Below are positions 23,854-32,291 of a stretch of DNA of 64,000 nucleotides, one piece after another. The notes below the pieces were generated by a model. That model worked only from the letters and a program-made list of their open reading frames with translations, ran no database searches and was not told where the DNA came from. Position numbers and translations under genes: made by a program. Source of the DNA: Bradyrhizobium sp. 186 (lineage in GTDB: Bacteria; Pseudomonadota; Alphaproteobacteria; Rhizobiales; Xanthobacteraceae). Within the stretch, counting starts at the first letter, position 1. Each line of letters starts with the position of its first letter. The stretch is from the NCBI RefSeq assembly GCF_023101685.1, contig NZ_CP082164.1, forward strand, positions 2,790,001 to 2,854,000, read 5' to 3'.

Positions 23854-24097
23854 TCAGCGCGGGGGCGACGTGTTGCCGGCGCTGGTGATTGGCGGCCCGC
23901 CCGTGCGCGGCGGTGGTGGTATGCCCCAACGCATCAGCGTCATCTCGGTCCCGGCTTCCGTGTTGCGGATCACGGGCGCGGGATAGTCTGGGAAGGCGCC
24001 AGGCATCGGCTTCAAGTTGCCGACGTAGCGGTTGGACGACACGGAAGAGCGCGAGGATGGCGGCTTGATTGGTGGTGATGCTGTAGAGGTTGTACAT
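23854..24097 (-). pseudogene. yedK/HMCES (SRAP) N-terminal fragment, copy a
   Basis: The minus strand reads MYNLYSITTNQAAILALFRV, then after a frameshift NRYVGNLKPMPGAFPDYPAP, VIRNTEAGTEMTLMRWG and TGGPPIT. This is the first third of an SRAP-domain protein, which shields abasic sites in single-stranded DNA through Cys2. Here Cys2 is Tyr. The catalytic His and the rest of the domain are missing, so this copy cannot work. Confidence 0.8.
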
Positions 24098-24179
24098 GGG
24101 TTTGACCAAAGGATCGGGGCACTTGTGGGCGGTCGAGTTGAAGAGCCTTACCGAATTTCCGCCACGAGTGCGTGGGCAA

Positions 24180-24347
24180 ATGCGCGGATGCTCTGTCCCC
24201 CGCTGCGATCACTGCGAAGAAGAGCTCATGCCAGAAGAGCTGATGGTTCTTGCACCACCGGCCGGGGACGGCGAGTTGATCTGCGCTCGGTGCATCGAAA
24301 TCAAGCTCCGTCGAGCCATCGCGAAGCTACCGCGCCGTGATAACTGA
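24180..24347 (+). CDS. Small zinc-ribbon protein (55 aa)
   Basis: The ATG at 24180 opens MRGCSVPRCDHCEEELMPEE, then LICARCIEIKLRRAI. Two CxxC pairs (CDHC, CARC) about 28 residues apart form a likely zinc site. The longer frame to 24090 overlaps the yedK fragment and is less likely. It lies between two decayed yedK fragments. Function unknown. Confidence 0.5.
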   Translation: MRGCSVPRCDHCEEELMPEELMVLAPPAGDGELICARCIEIKLRRAIAKLPRRDN

Positions 24348-24349
24348 TG

Positions 24350-24470
24350 TCCCAGCAGCGTCATCTCGGTCCCGGCTTCCGTGTTGCGGATCGCGGGAGC
24401 TGGTAATCGCGTAAGACGCCGGGCATAGGCGACAGCTTGCCGACGTGGCGATTGACCAGAACTTTAGTAC
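24350..24470 (-). pseudogene. yedK/HMCES fragment, copy b
   Basis: A short piece equivalent to NRHVGKLSPMPGVLRDY, then with a frameshift PAIRNTEAGTEMTLL. It corresponds to the same internal part of the SRAP N-terminus as copies a and c. Both ends are missing. Confidence 0.65.
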
Positions 24471-24621
24471 CAGGACGACTAATTGCGATGTTCCGGCGTG
24501 TTCAGTCTGCTCAAGGCAACTGAAAGGGATAGACATCAAGCGTGAACTCCCGAGCTCAAATTCCAGTGTTTTCCCTTTGCCTCAATACAGTACTGTTTTT
24601 CTCTGCCTTGGGGGCGTGGGG

Positions 24622-24912
24622 ATGGCGCGCTACCGAGCTTACCTTTTGGATCAGCACCGCCACGTTATAAGCGTGGCCAACTTGCAGTGTGCTGACGAGC
24701 AGGAAGCACGCGAACGTGCTCAGCAGCTAGTGGATGTCAACGACATCGAGCTATGGCAACTTGATCGCCGTATTGCGGTGTTTGAGGCCGGCATAACCCG
24801 AACCTCGCAGGCGGCAGGACAGGGAAGCGTTCAGCGGGCGCAGCCCCCTGCAATGAAGTCTAAGAGTCTGTCCGGGATCATGCTGTTTTTTGGCAGAGCT
24901 TTCGCAGCATGA
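24622..24912 (+). CDS. Small protein gene whose 3' end is interrupted by the IS tandem pair
   Basis: From the ATG at 24622: MARYRAYLLDQHRHVISVAN, then ADEQEARERAQQLVDVND and LWQLDRRIAVFEA, a short alpha/beta protein. The first IS copy enters at TAA after codons ATG AAG TC. Joining the sequence on both sides of the IS pair restores ATG AAG TCT AAG TGA, so the native protein ended ...MKSK with the stop now at 26737-26739. In the present form 15 residues encoded by the IS (SLSGIMLFFGRAFAA) replace the stop. A broken 5' copy occurs at 861. Confidence 0.65.
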   Translation: MARYRAYLLDQHRHVISVANLQCADEQEARERAQQLVDVNDIELWQLDRRIAVFEAGITRTSQAAGQGSVQRAQPPAMKSKSLSGIMLFFGRAFAA

Positions 24913-25796
24913 GGCGGATTGAGGCGAGGCGCAAGAACGCCAATGCCTTTCGGTTGAGGCACTCCCAATCCTTGGCCAAACGGCGGCAGCGGTTGAGCCA
25001 GGCGATGGTGCGTTCGACGATCCATCGCTTGGGCAAGATCGCAAAACTCTTTGCTGTATCGGAGCGCTTGACGATCTCGACGTCGATTTGCCGGAGGATT
25101 TTGCGAACGGCGGACTGAAAGATCGGCCCCTGATAGCCGCCGTCAGCATAGAGCTTCAGCAGGAATGGATGCAGGCCAAACAGCGTGGCCATCACCAGCA
25201 CCCCACCGTCACGATCCTGGATGTCCGCCGAATGCACGAGGGCGTGGAGCAGCAAGCCTTGAGTATCGACTAGGATGTGGCGCTTCTTGCCCTTGATCTT
25301 CTTGCCCGCATCGTAGCCATGCGGGTCGATCCACGCCCCCCTTTTTCCGCGCTCTTGACGCTTTGACTGTCGATGATGGCGGCGCTCGGGCTGGGTTCTC
25401 GGTTAGCCAATTCTCGACATTGTACATAGAGCGCGTGATGGATGCGATCGAGCGTGCCGTTCCAAGCCCACAAGTCAAAATAGTCGTGCACCGTGCTGCG
25501 TGGCGGCAGGTCCTTCGGGATCGCTCGCCATTGGCAACCGGTGCTCAGCACATACATCAGGCCATTGATCACCTCGCGCACATCGACCGTGCGCTTGTTG
25601 CCGCCTCGCTTGGCTGGCGCAATCAGCGGCTCCACCAACGCCCATTCCTCATCAGTCAAATCGCTTGGATAGCGTAGCCGGCTTCGGTCGTAACGACCGC
25701 GGTTCTCCTTCGTCCACATGGGCGCCCCTTCGAATCGGACCGCCACCCTTGAATCACAAATGATTCCGATGATTCAAGATGTTCCCGGACAGACAC
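24864..25796 (-). mobile_element. IS5-family (IS427-type) element, copy B of tandem pair
   Basis: A 933-bp copy with the same ends as copy A. TAA precedes it (24861-24863) and TAA (25797-25799) is the only sequence between it and copy C. The pair lies in one orientation. Confidence 0.92.
24878..25746 (-). CDS. IS5/IS427 transposase (copy B, -1 frameshift)
   Basis: Same two-frame arrangement as copy A: first frame 25270-25746, second frame through 24878, with the slip site at 25346-25356. The translated frames show no difference from copy A, which points to very recent transposition. Confidence 0.9.
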
Positions 25797-25799
25797 TAA

Positions 25800-26732
25800 G
25801 AGTCTGTCCGGGATCATGCTGTTTTTTGGCAGAGCTTTCGCAGCATGAGGCGGATTGAGGCGAGGCGCAAGAACGCCAATGCCTTTCGGTTGAGGCACTC
25901 CCAATCCTTGGCCAAACGGCGGCAGCGGTTGAGCCAGGCGATGGTGCGTTCGACGATCCATCGCTTGGGCAAGATCGCAAAACTCTTTGCTGTATCGGAG
26001 CGCTTGACGATCTCGACGTCGATTTGCCGGAGGATTTTGCGAACGGCGGACTGAAAGATCGGCCCCTGATAGCCGCCGTCAGCATAGAGCTTCAGCAGGA
26101 ATGGATGCAGGCCAAACAGCGTGGCCATCACCAGCACCCCACCGTCACGATCCTGGATGTCCGCCGAATGCACGAGGGCGTGGAGCAGCAAGCCTTGAGT
26201 ATCGACTAGGATGTGGCGCTTCTTGCCCTTGATCTTCTTGCCCGCATCGTAGCCATGCGGGTCGATCCACGCCCCCCTTTTTCCGCGCTCTTGACGCTTT
26301 GACTGTCGATGATGGCGGCGCTCGGGCTGGGTTCTCGGTTAGCCAATTCTCGACATTGTACATAGAGCGCGTGATGGATGCGATCGAGCGTGCCGTTCCA
26401 AGCCCACAAGTCAAAATAGTCGTGCACCGTGCTGCGTGGCGGCAGGTCCTTCGGGATCGCTCGCCATTGGCAACCGGTGCTCAGCACATACATCAGGCCA
26501 TTGATCACCTCGCGCACATCGACCGTGCGCTTGTTGCCGCCTCGCTTGGCTGGCGCAATCAGCGGCTCCACCAACGCCCATTCCTCATCAGTCAAATCGC
26601 TTGGATAGCGTAGCCGGCTTCGGTCGTAACGACCGCGGTTCTCCTTCGTCCACATGGGCGCCCCTTCGAATCGGACCGCCACCCTTGAATCACAAATGAT
26701 TCCGATGATTCAAGATGTTCCCGGACAGACAC
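25800..26732 (-). mobile_element. IS5-family (IS427-type) element, copy C of tandem pair
   Basis: A 933-bp copy directly following B, bordered by TAA on the left (25797-25799) and TAA on the right (26733-26735). Together the pair is TAA-IS-TAA-IS-TAA. Confidence 0.92.
25814..26682 (-). CDS. IS5/IS427 transposase (copy C, -1 frameshift)
   Basis: First frame 26206-26682, second frame through 25814, slip site at 26282-26292. The translated frames match copies A and B. Confidence 0.9.
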
Positions 26733-26832
26733 TAAGTGAAGGTTGCGACGCAAGAGGCGCGACTCGGTTGAGCGCGAGCATGGTGACTTGGCTTGTGGCG
26801 ATGCTGGCAAATGGAGAACACCGGCCGCCGAC

Positions 26833-27042
26833 CTACTCGACCTCGATCATCCGCTCCTTGTTGGCCCGCAGGCTGCGGAGGTAATAGCCTTGTGCCTGAA
26901 CGGCTGACTTGATTTCATCGCTGACCTTGAGAACTCTTTTTCTGCTCTTGCGCCACTTATGTGCAGAGTAAAGCACGGGTACGGCAGAGCCAGTACTTAG
27001 AACGAGCAAGTCGCGCTTGTCATTGCGATAGACATCAAACAC
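26833..27042 (-). CDS. Small conserved protein MFDVY family, copy 1
   Basis: A 69-residue protein: [20 protein letters not shown], then a basic [20 protein letters not shown] and [13 protein letters not shown]. It has an obvious paralogue 0.6 kb further on (27513-27703). The alternation of strands and a basic helix suggests a small nucleic-acid or protein binding fold, but I know no function. The module [yedK fragment - MFDVY gene] appears twice in this region. Confidence 0.6.
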   Translation of the reverse strand: MFDVYRNDKRDLLVLSTGSAVPVLYSAHKWRKSRKRVLKVSDEIKSAVQAQGYYLRSLRANKERMIEVE

Positions 27043-27231
27043 CTTCGCCCCCGCTGATCATATGGAAGTAAACACGAAATATGTTTCAGTTGTCTCGACC
27101 AGCTTACTGTCTCGAATGGCTTTGCGGGTTGTAAATGTGCAACGCTCGCCGCTTTCTGCTTCATCACGTTCCGGATCGGGAACGAACTGATGTCAAGCGC
27201 CGGATATCGGCAGATTTGGTGCCCTAGCCGA

Positions 27232-27484
27232 TTACCTCAGCCAATGCGGCGATGACGTGTTGCGGATATTGGTGACCGGCGGGCCGCCGGGTGCGCGGCG
27301 GTAGTGGTATGCGCAGCGCATCAGCGTCATCTCGGTCGCGGCTTCCGTGTTGCGGATCACGGGCGCGGGGTAGTCGGGCATGACGCCGGGGCATTGGCGC
27401 AAGGTTGCCCACATAGCGGTTGGCGACGCGGAAGAGCGCGAGGATGGCGGCTTGGTTGGTGGTGATGCTGTAGAGGTTGCACAT
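27232..27484 (-). pseudogene. yedK/HMCES N-terminal fragment, copy c
   Basis: Begins MCNLYSITTNQAAILALFRV with the catalytic Cys2 retained, then NRYVGNLAPMP; after a frameshift the other frame gives MPDYPAPVIRNTEAATEMTL and GGPPVTNIRNTSS. It ends at the same region as copy a, so all large fragments stop near residue 85 of the SRAP domain. The remaining two thirds of the gene are absent. Confidence 0.8.
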
Positions 27485-27512
27485 TAAGCCGGCCTGACCC
27501 GTTTATCGGCCT

Positions 27513-27703
27513 CTAATGTGTCCCAATCTCACGCAGCTTACGCATGGAATAGCCTTGCCTCTGAACCGTTGACTTGATCTCGTCACTGAGCTTACCTTTT
27601 TCTTCCTCTTGCGCCATCCGCCTGATGTGCCGACGAGCGGTACCGGAGATCCTTTCCTCACGACGAGCAGATCACGTTTGTCGCTCAAATAAACATCGAA
27701 CAT
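27513..27703 (-). pseudogene. MFDVY family, copy 2, frameshifted
   Basis: Starts MFDVYLSDKRDLLVVRKGSP and GGWRKRKKKV; then a one-base change shifts the frame. In the alternative frame the expected SDEIKSTVQRQGYSMRKLRE follows and ends at a TAG (27513-27515). Copy 1 is uninterrupted at this point. Confidence 0.65.
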
Positions 27704-28128
27704 GGCAAACTCCGAAAGCCCGGAGGTTATCACGCCAAGGAGGGACGCGGGTTATCAAAGTGCAAGAGCCAGTACGTCCTTCGCTTGGATCGAACAATCC
27801 GACGCTCGGATCGACCCCGCTGGTTTTCCGGGCACGTACCGAGCTGCCGGATTTAAGCAGCAAGAAAGTGTTGCACGAGTGCGCTCGTCGTTGCTCTTGC
27901 GAATCACCGGCGATGGACAATCTGGAAATGAATCCGGCATAGGCGCAGGTAGCCAAGATAGCGATTGACGACATGAAACAGCGCGAGGATTTCGGGCTTG
28001 GTCGGGGGTGATCGGCCTCACGTCGTTACTCCCAGAACGATCCTCGATCCTCCGGTGGCTCGTTGAGCCATATCAGAGCCTCTCGCGGTTCTAGAAACAA
28101 GACGCGCTCTTCCTTACCCGATTGAAGC
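27704..28128. other. Intergenic region holding yedK fragment d
   Basis: Apart from the degraded fragment at 27890-28015 no gene is supported. The overlapping frames at 27574-28021 show no recognisable features. Confidence 0.35.
27890..28015 (-). pseudogene. yedK/HMCES fragment, copy d (highly decayed)
   Basis: The minus strand reads PEILALFHVVNRYLGYL, matching the ALFRVVNRYVGNL part of the other copies, then loses frame. It lies upstream of the second MFDVY gene, as copy c lies upstream of the first, in transcription order. Confidence 0.55.
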
Positions 28129-28590
28129 TCACCGCTGGAAAGATAAAGAATGAAGCCCCCGTGATTGTCGTGCAGTAGCGCTTCTCTGGCGTGGCTCTCT
28201 GAGAGAGATTACGCATCGAGGAACGGAATAATTCGCGAGGAAATCAGCTGTACGTAGAAGCTCGTCCGATTGCGAACGGGCGAGACATTTCTCTGCGCTC
28301 GCCTTGCCCTTTTTCTTTGCGGTGACGTACTGAACTCCGACCTGAGATCCATCGACCCAAATCAGCTCGCACCGCCGAAATGCCAGACCAGTGGAGGATA
28401 ACACCAGGAAAAATTCCTGTGCTTTCAGGGGGTCGGTTGAGCCCTCGACCTCAAGTTTGGCACCGCTTTCAGAGGCATCGAGAAGAATACAGCTTCGCCG
28501 CCAGGTTCCATCGACCCCCATGATGCTGACGGTATGCTTGTGTTCAAACCGAACACGGTCGGCCCTTCGCTTGTTTCCCATCATGTGCAA
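28129..28590 (-). CDS. PilZ-domain protein
   Basis: A 153-residue protein with a PilZ domain at about 5-85: an RxxxR-type start in GNKRRADRVRFEHK, the (D/N)xSxxG motif as DASESGAKLEV, and a closing strand with CELIWVDGSQVGVQYV. PilZ domains bind cyclic di-GMP and act as effectors. The 60-residue C-terminal tail is unfamiliar and Arg/Ser-rich. Starts at 28590 (Met-His-Met-Met) or 28581 are possible. The protein could respond to the GGDEF-EAL enzyme at 6.7 kb, but no gene linkage shows this. Confidence 0.8.
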   Translation of the reverse strand: MHMMGNKRRADRVRFEHKHTVSIMGVDGTWRRSCILLDASESGAKLEVEGSTDPLKAQEFFLVLSSTGLAFRRCELIWVDGSQVGVQYVTAKKKGKASAEKCLARSQSDELLRTADFLANYSVPRCVISLREPRQRSATARQSRGLHSLSFQR

Positions 28591-28620
28591 ATATCCAGTG
28601 GCTAACTAAACTAATCCATC

Positions 28621-28929
28621 CTACTCAAATAAATACGGCGCCTCCGTGCGTACTGCCTCAATAAGCTGCTCGATCCTGCCAGACTGAGCTACTAACGTCA
28701 TTCTGGCTATCTCATCCATATTGATTTGCCTGATGATCAATCGGATGGAGCTATTTGCGAGATCAAGAAGGAAGACGGCTTGGCGCAGGTCCTCTATTGT
28801 TTGAATTTCCAGAGCTTCAACTTGCGCCACTAGAGCAGCGATGTTGGCCAAAATGTCAGATGATCTTGGGCGCAAGAGGCTTGGTCCAGATTTGCGTTGG
28901 TCGGGCCGAAATTTTAGGACCTTAGACAT
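28621..28929 (-). CDS. Small helical hypothetical protein (102 aa)
   Basis: The ATG at 28929, with AGGAGA eleven bases upstream, opens MSKVLKFRPDQRKSGPSLL, then a long helical segment ANIAALVAQVEALEIQTIED and LLDLANSSIRLIIRQI, ending in an acidic helix. The pattern suggests a helical bundle or coiled coil. It lies 30 bases upstream of the PilZ gene in the same orientation, so they may be one unit. Function unknown. Confidence 0.6.
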   Translation of the reverse strand: MSKVLKFRPDQRKSGPSLLRPRSSDILANIAALVAQVEALEIQTIEDLRQAVFLLDLANSSIRLIIRQINMDEIARMTLVAQSGRIEQLIEAVRTEAPYLFE

Positions 28930-29387
28930 TGTCGCAATGTTCTCCTGCGTGTCGCAATCACTGCCGTTCCAGCTCCGCTTTTTCGAAAGCGAGAGGAGAA
29001 GATGAAAAATATAGGTCACTCGACGGACCACACACGAGTGCCGCTCGGATGGCGAACTTCGGAGCTCAAAGGGCTGCGCCAATTCGCTGTGGGTATCCGC
29101 GTTTAATGATCGAAGTTTCGCGCTCAATTGGTTAACAGACATTTATGGAGTTGCGGGCGGCGGTATCGTAGTATTGAGGTTGCAATAGATACGCGATCGA
29201 AATTCGGCAAACTTTGGCGCGCCGTCGTTTCGAGGGCCGATTGCCCGATCCGTACTATTCCGGGGTGTCCAGATGAGAGAGATGTCACCTGACGCGCACA
29301 AATAGCGAAGCTCTCCCACGACTGGCGCCAAAGATATTTCGCTTTACCGATCTCGATCAGTATCGAACTGCCGTCCGAAATCTGGAG
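28930..29387. other. Intergenic region upstream of the AraC gene
   Basis: The frame of the AraC gene stays open leftward to at least 29283 and part of it (FTDLDQYRTAVRNLE) looks like true coding sequence, so the regulator may start earlier or have lost its start. No other gene is supported. Confidence 0.4.
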
Positions 29388-30236
29388 GTGGAATTTACAC
29401 CCCTCGTGCGGAGGATTTCTGCTGAGCAAACCATCCTCAATCTGCCAGGATGGGACATCAATTTCGCCAAGTCCTTTCCACGGATCGCGAATGGTCGGCT
29501 TGCCCAAAATTGCACGGCTGTCGGCTTTTCTATGGACGACGGCGTCCCCATTCGCTTCAACGGAGTGGAAAGAGATCAGTCGGCTGTCGTGATTGGAAGC
29601 AACGGCGCCGCATACACCATGGTCGAACGGGCTGAGCGGCAATTCACGTCGATTATTTTTACGCAGGAGATACGGGATCGTGGCTGGCCCAAAGTAGGTC
29701 CCAATTGGAACGTGTTTGAAACAAGCGCCGCTGCGCACCATCGGTTGCGCGAGCTAGTGCGACAGATCCTGTCGGTTTCCCCCATGTTCGATGCCCACGA
29801 CACAGGCGATATTTCTTTTGCGATCAGGGAGTCCTTGCTTGCCGGCGTCGATGCCGCATTCGCCCATTTAGTTGACGCAAGCTGGGCCTCTCGTGGGAAC
29901 TCCGTTCGGCATTTCGAGATTTATCGGAATATTGAAGCTGCATTGTCTGGCAACATTGGACGTCCGATCTACAGCGAAGAACTTGCGCGGCAGGTTGGTG
30001 TCTCCGTGCGCAGCGTGCACGCTGCGGTCCAGCGGTACCAAGGAATGAGCCTACATCGATATTTGCGCCTGAGGCGTCTTTGGCTCGTACGGCAACGACT
30101 GCTGGCCGGAGCGGATAGCGTAAAGTCGTGTGCGCTCGCCTTGGGGTTTTGGCACCTAGGTGATTTCGCCAGGAGCTATCGCCTTCACTTCGGCGAACCA
30201 CCGTCGGCCACTCTGGTGAAATCGCGCCAGCGGTGA
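29388..30236 (+). CDS. AraC-family transcriptional regulator
   Basis: A 282-residue regulator. The N-terminal two thirds carry a sensor region with LPGWDINFAKSFPRIANGRL and VGFSMDDGVPIRFNGVERDQ. The C-terminal AraC DNA-binding domain (about 185-275) has two helix-turn-helix units: YSEELARQVGVSVRSVHAAV and CALALGFWHLGDFARSYRLHF, with LHRYLRLRRLWLVRQRL between them. The given start is a GTG; the coding frame extends upstream in a homologous-looking way without an ATG. It may regulate the catabolic locus beginning 0.3 kb to the right. Confidence 0.85.
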   Translation: MEFTPLVRRISAEQTILNLPGWDINFAKSFPRIANGRLAQNCTAVGFSMDDGVPIRFNGVERDQSAVVIGSNGAAYTMVERAERQFTSIIFTQEIRDRGWPKVGPNWNVFETSAAAHHRLRELVRQILSVSPMFDAHDTGDISFAIRESLLAGVDAAFAHLVDASWASRGNSVRHFEIYRNIEAALSGNIGRPIYSEELARQVGVSVRSVHAAVQRYQGMSLHRYLRLRRLWLVRQRLLAGADSVKSCALALGFWHLGDFARSYRLHFGEPPSATLVKSRQR

Positions 30237-30557
30237 CGCCGGTTCTAAAACCGCCGGTCGTCAAGGTTGCGTCGCCTCCTGCCGCGAGGGATGAGGTAGT
30301 CGCGGAGGTGGGGGCTCGGTGGCTGCGGCTTCGCATCGCCTCGCCAGCGCTGCTCGGGACACTATAGGGGCACAGAAGCCCCAACTATTTGAATAATATA
30401 ACGAACTACGGCGGTCCTCTGCCCACAAGGGGAGAAGGAGGGGCACACCAGCTACCGCAACCGTTAGGCCACGGAGACCAAGAACTCGGCCGAAAACGGT
30501 CGGGGGTAACGTAGGTAGCGCTCTCCCGCTACGAATTTGGTCGTCTTCCCCGGGGCT
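30237..30557. other. Intergenic region without a supported gene
   Basis: Contains several short GC-rich inverted repeats and an AT-rich stretch near 30385-30400. No ORF with recognisable features. Confidence 0.35.
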
Positions 30558-31250
30558 TCAGAGCATGGGCTCGAACTGGCAGTGCACGAGCATCTCGGAG
30601 ACTGAGGCGTTGTTTGGTAGCATCAGCGCGGTTTCTGCCAGACGGGCGATATCGCTCGGCTGGCTCATCTCATGGCGGGGAATCTCGTCGTCATTGAGTG
30701 TCATGTCCGTGGCAACATAGCCCGGGCAGATCACCGTCGCCCGAATGCCGGCCGCGCGTCCCTCCCGGCGAATGCCGTGGGTGAGTGCGACCACGGCGAA
30801 CTTGGTCATCGCGTAGCCGACGTTGCTTCCCACACGTTTTCCGGCGAGGGACCCCAGATTAATGACCCGCCCGTGGCCGCAGACGGTCAAATGAGGCAGG
30901 GTGGCTCTGACGAGGCGCAGAGGACCCTTGACGTTCACGCGCCACATTTCATCGAGTTCGCTTTCGCCCTCGTCGGAGACGCGGACCTTCGGATTGATTC
31001 CGGCGGCGTTGACGATGGCGTCGACGCCACCCCACCGTGCGACCGTTGCGTTGACCCAGGAGATCGGGCTCTTGGCGTCTTCGGCGTCATAGCGATGCGT
31101 CATGAGTCTCTCGCTCTCAGCGAGGCGGCTCGGATCGCGCAGCCCCGCCGATACGCGGAAGCCCGCCGACAGGAGCCGATCGACGACGCTGCGTCCGATG
31201 CCGCGCGAAGCTCCCGAGACCATGACGATTCGATTGCCAACCTCCAACAT
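30558..31250 (-). CDS. Short-chain dehydrogenase/reductase
   Basis: A 230-residue classical SDR. The start MLEVGNRIVMVSGASRGIG at 31250 fits the family; the longer frame adds an unlikely leader. The NAD(P)-binding GASRGIG is at 12-18, NAAG follows mid-protein, the catalytic Ser is in NLGSLAGKRVG and the Tyr-Lys pair in YAMTK. Length is slightly short. It is transcribed divergently from the second SDR at 31488 and may share its control region. Substrate unknown. Confidence 0.88.
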   Translation of the reverse strand: MLEVGNRIVMVSGASRGIGRSVVDRLLSAGFRVSAGLRDPSRLAESERLMTHRYDAEDAKSPISWVNATVARWGGVDAIVNAAGINPKVRVSDEGESELDEMWRVNVKGPLRLVRATLPHLTVCGHGRVINLGSLAGKRVGSNVGYAMTKFAVVALTHGIRREGRAAGIRATVICPGYVATDMTLNDDEIPRHEMSQPSDIARLAETALMLPNNASVSEMLVHCQFEPML

Positions 31251-31487
31251 CCGAGTCCGTCTCCTACGGGTGAGCAAAGAGCATCGCGAAATGTAAGGGG
31301 ACATGACTGACGGCGAGTAAGAGAAATTCACTCTGCCGGTATCGGGTGTGCTTATGGCTCGCGAGGCGACGACTCCGACCGGGATATTGGATGTCCTTAT
31401 GAGGGCAGAACAAATCCGATCTATGCGTGCGTCGGCCTCCGCACGTAGTTTTCCGCCGCTCTTCTTGATTGCAAAAGAGCCCTGCGG

Positions 31488-32291
31488 ATGGGATTTTTGA
31501 ACTATCGAACGGCGTTGGTGACGGGCGCGTCCTCAGGTATCGGGGCTGCGACGGTTCGGTGCCTCTGCGCCGAGGGGCTCGAGGTTCATGCGCTGGGGCG
31601 CGACGCTCGCCGGCTGGCCGGCCTGTCGGCCGAGACCGCATGCCGCGTGTCTGCGATCGATGTGAACGATCTCGATGCCTTGACGCGGCTTGCGAGTTCG
31701 GCCGAGTTCGATGTCCTCATCAACAACGCCGGCCAGTCGCGGCGCGGCAATATCCTGGATACCGCACCGGACGATGTCGACACGCTGGTTGACGTCAATC
31801 TGCGCGCGGTCCTGCACCTGACGCGGCTGATCGTACCCGGCATGGCGAGGCGCAACCGCGGCCATGTGGTCAACGTCTCGTCGGTCGCCGGCCACTACGC
31901 CTTCGGTGAGAACGCGACGACATTCAATTCATCCGTGGCCTATCACGCGACGAAGGCGGGCGTTCATTCGCTGTCGCAGCAGTTGCGGGTCGATCTCTAC
32001 GGCACCCGTGTTCGCGTCACCGAAATATCGCCGGGCCGGGTCGCGACCAGCATCTTCCAAAGTCAAAGCGCTGCCGACGACCCGGATGCCCGCTTCGTCG
32101 GGGCGTTCGAGACGCTCGAGTCAGAGGACATCGCGGAAGCCATTGCGTTCGCGGTGGGGTCGCCGGCGCGGATGAATGTCGCGATGATCGAGATTGTACC
32201 CACGTTCCAGGTCGTCGGCGAACTGCGATTCGCGAGCCGATCCGAAAGCGTGCGATTGAAAGAAATGAAAAGTGGAGCTGACGATGCCTGA
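31488..32291 (+). CDS. Short-chain dehydrogenase/reductase, paralogue of the gene at 44222
   Basis: A 267-residue SDR: TGASSGIGAATVR near the N-terminus, INNAGQSRRGNILD, catalytic Ser in NVSSVAGHYAFG and YHATK. It closely resembles the SDR at 44222-44980 over most of its length, including GNILDTxPxDVDxLxDVNLR and SPARMNVAxxExxPTxQVVG. Such YdfG/NADP-type enzymes often oxidise 3-hydroxy acids. It overlaps the following aminotransferase by 8 bases. Confidence 0.9.
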   Translation: MGFLNYRTALVTGASSGIGAATVRCLCAEGLEVHALGRDARRLAGLSAETACRVSAIDVNDLDALTRLASSAEFDVLINNAGQSRRGNILDTAPDDVDTLVDVNLRAVLHLTRLIVPGMARRNRGHVVNVSSVAGHYAFGENATTFNSSVAYHATKAGVHSLSQQLRVDLYGTRVRVTEISPGRVATSIFQSQSAADDPDARFVGAFETLESEDIAEAIAFAVGSPARMNVAMIEIVPTFQVVGELRFASRSESVRLKEMKSGADDA

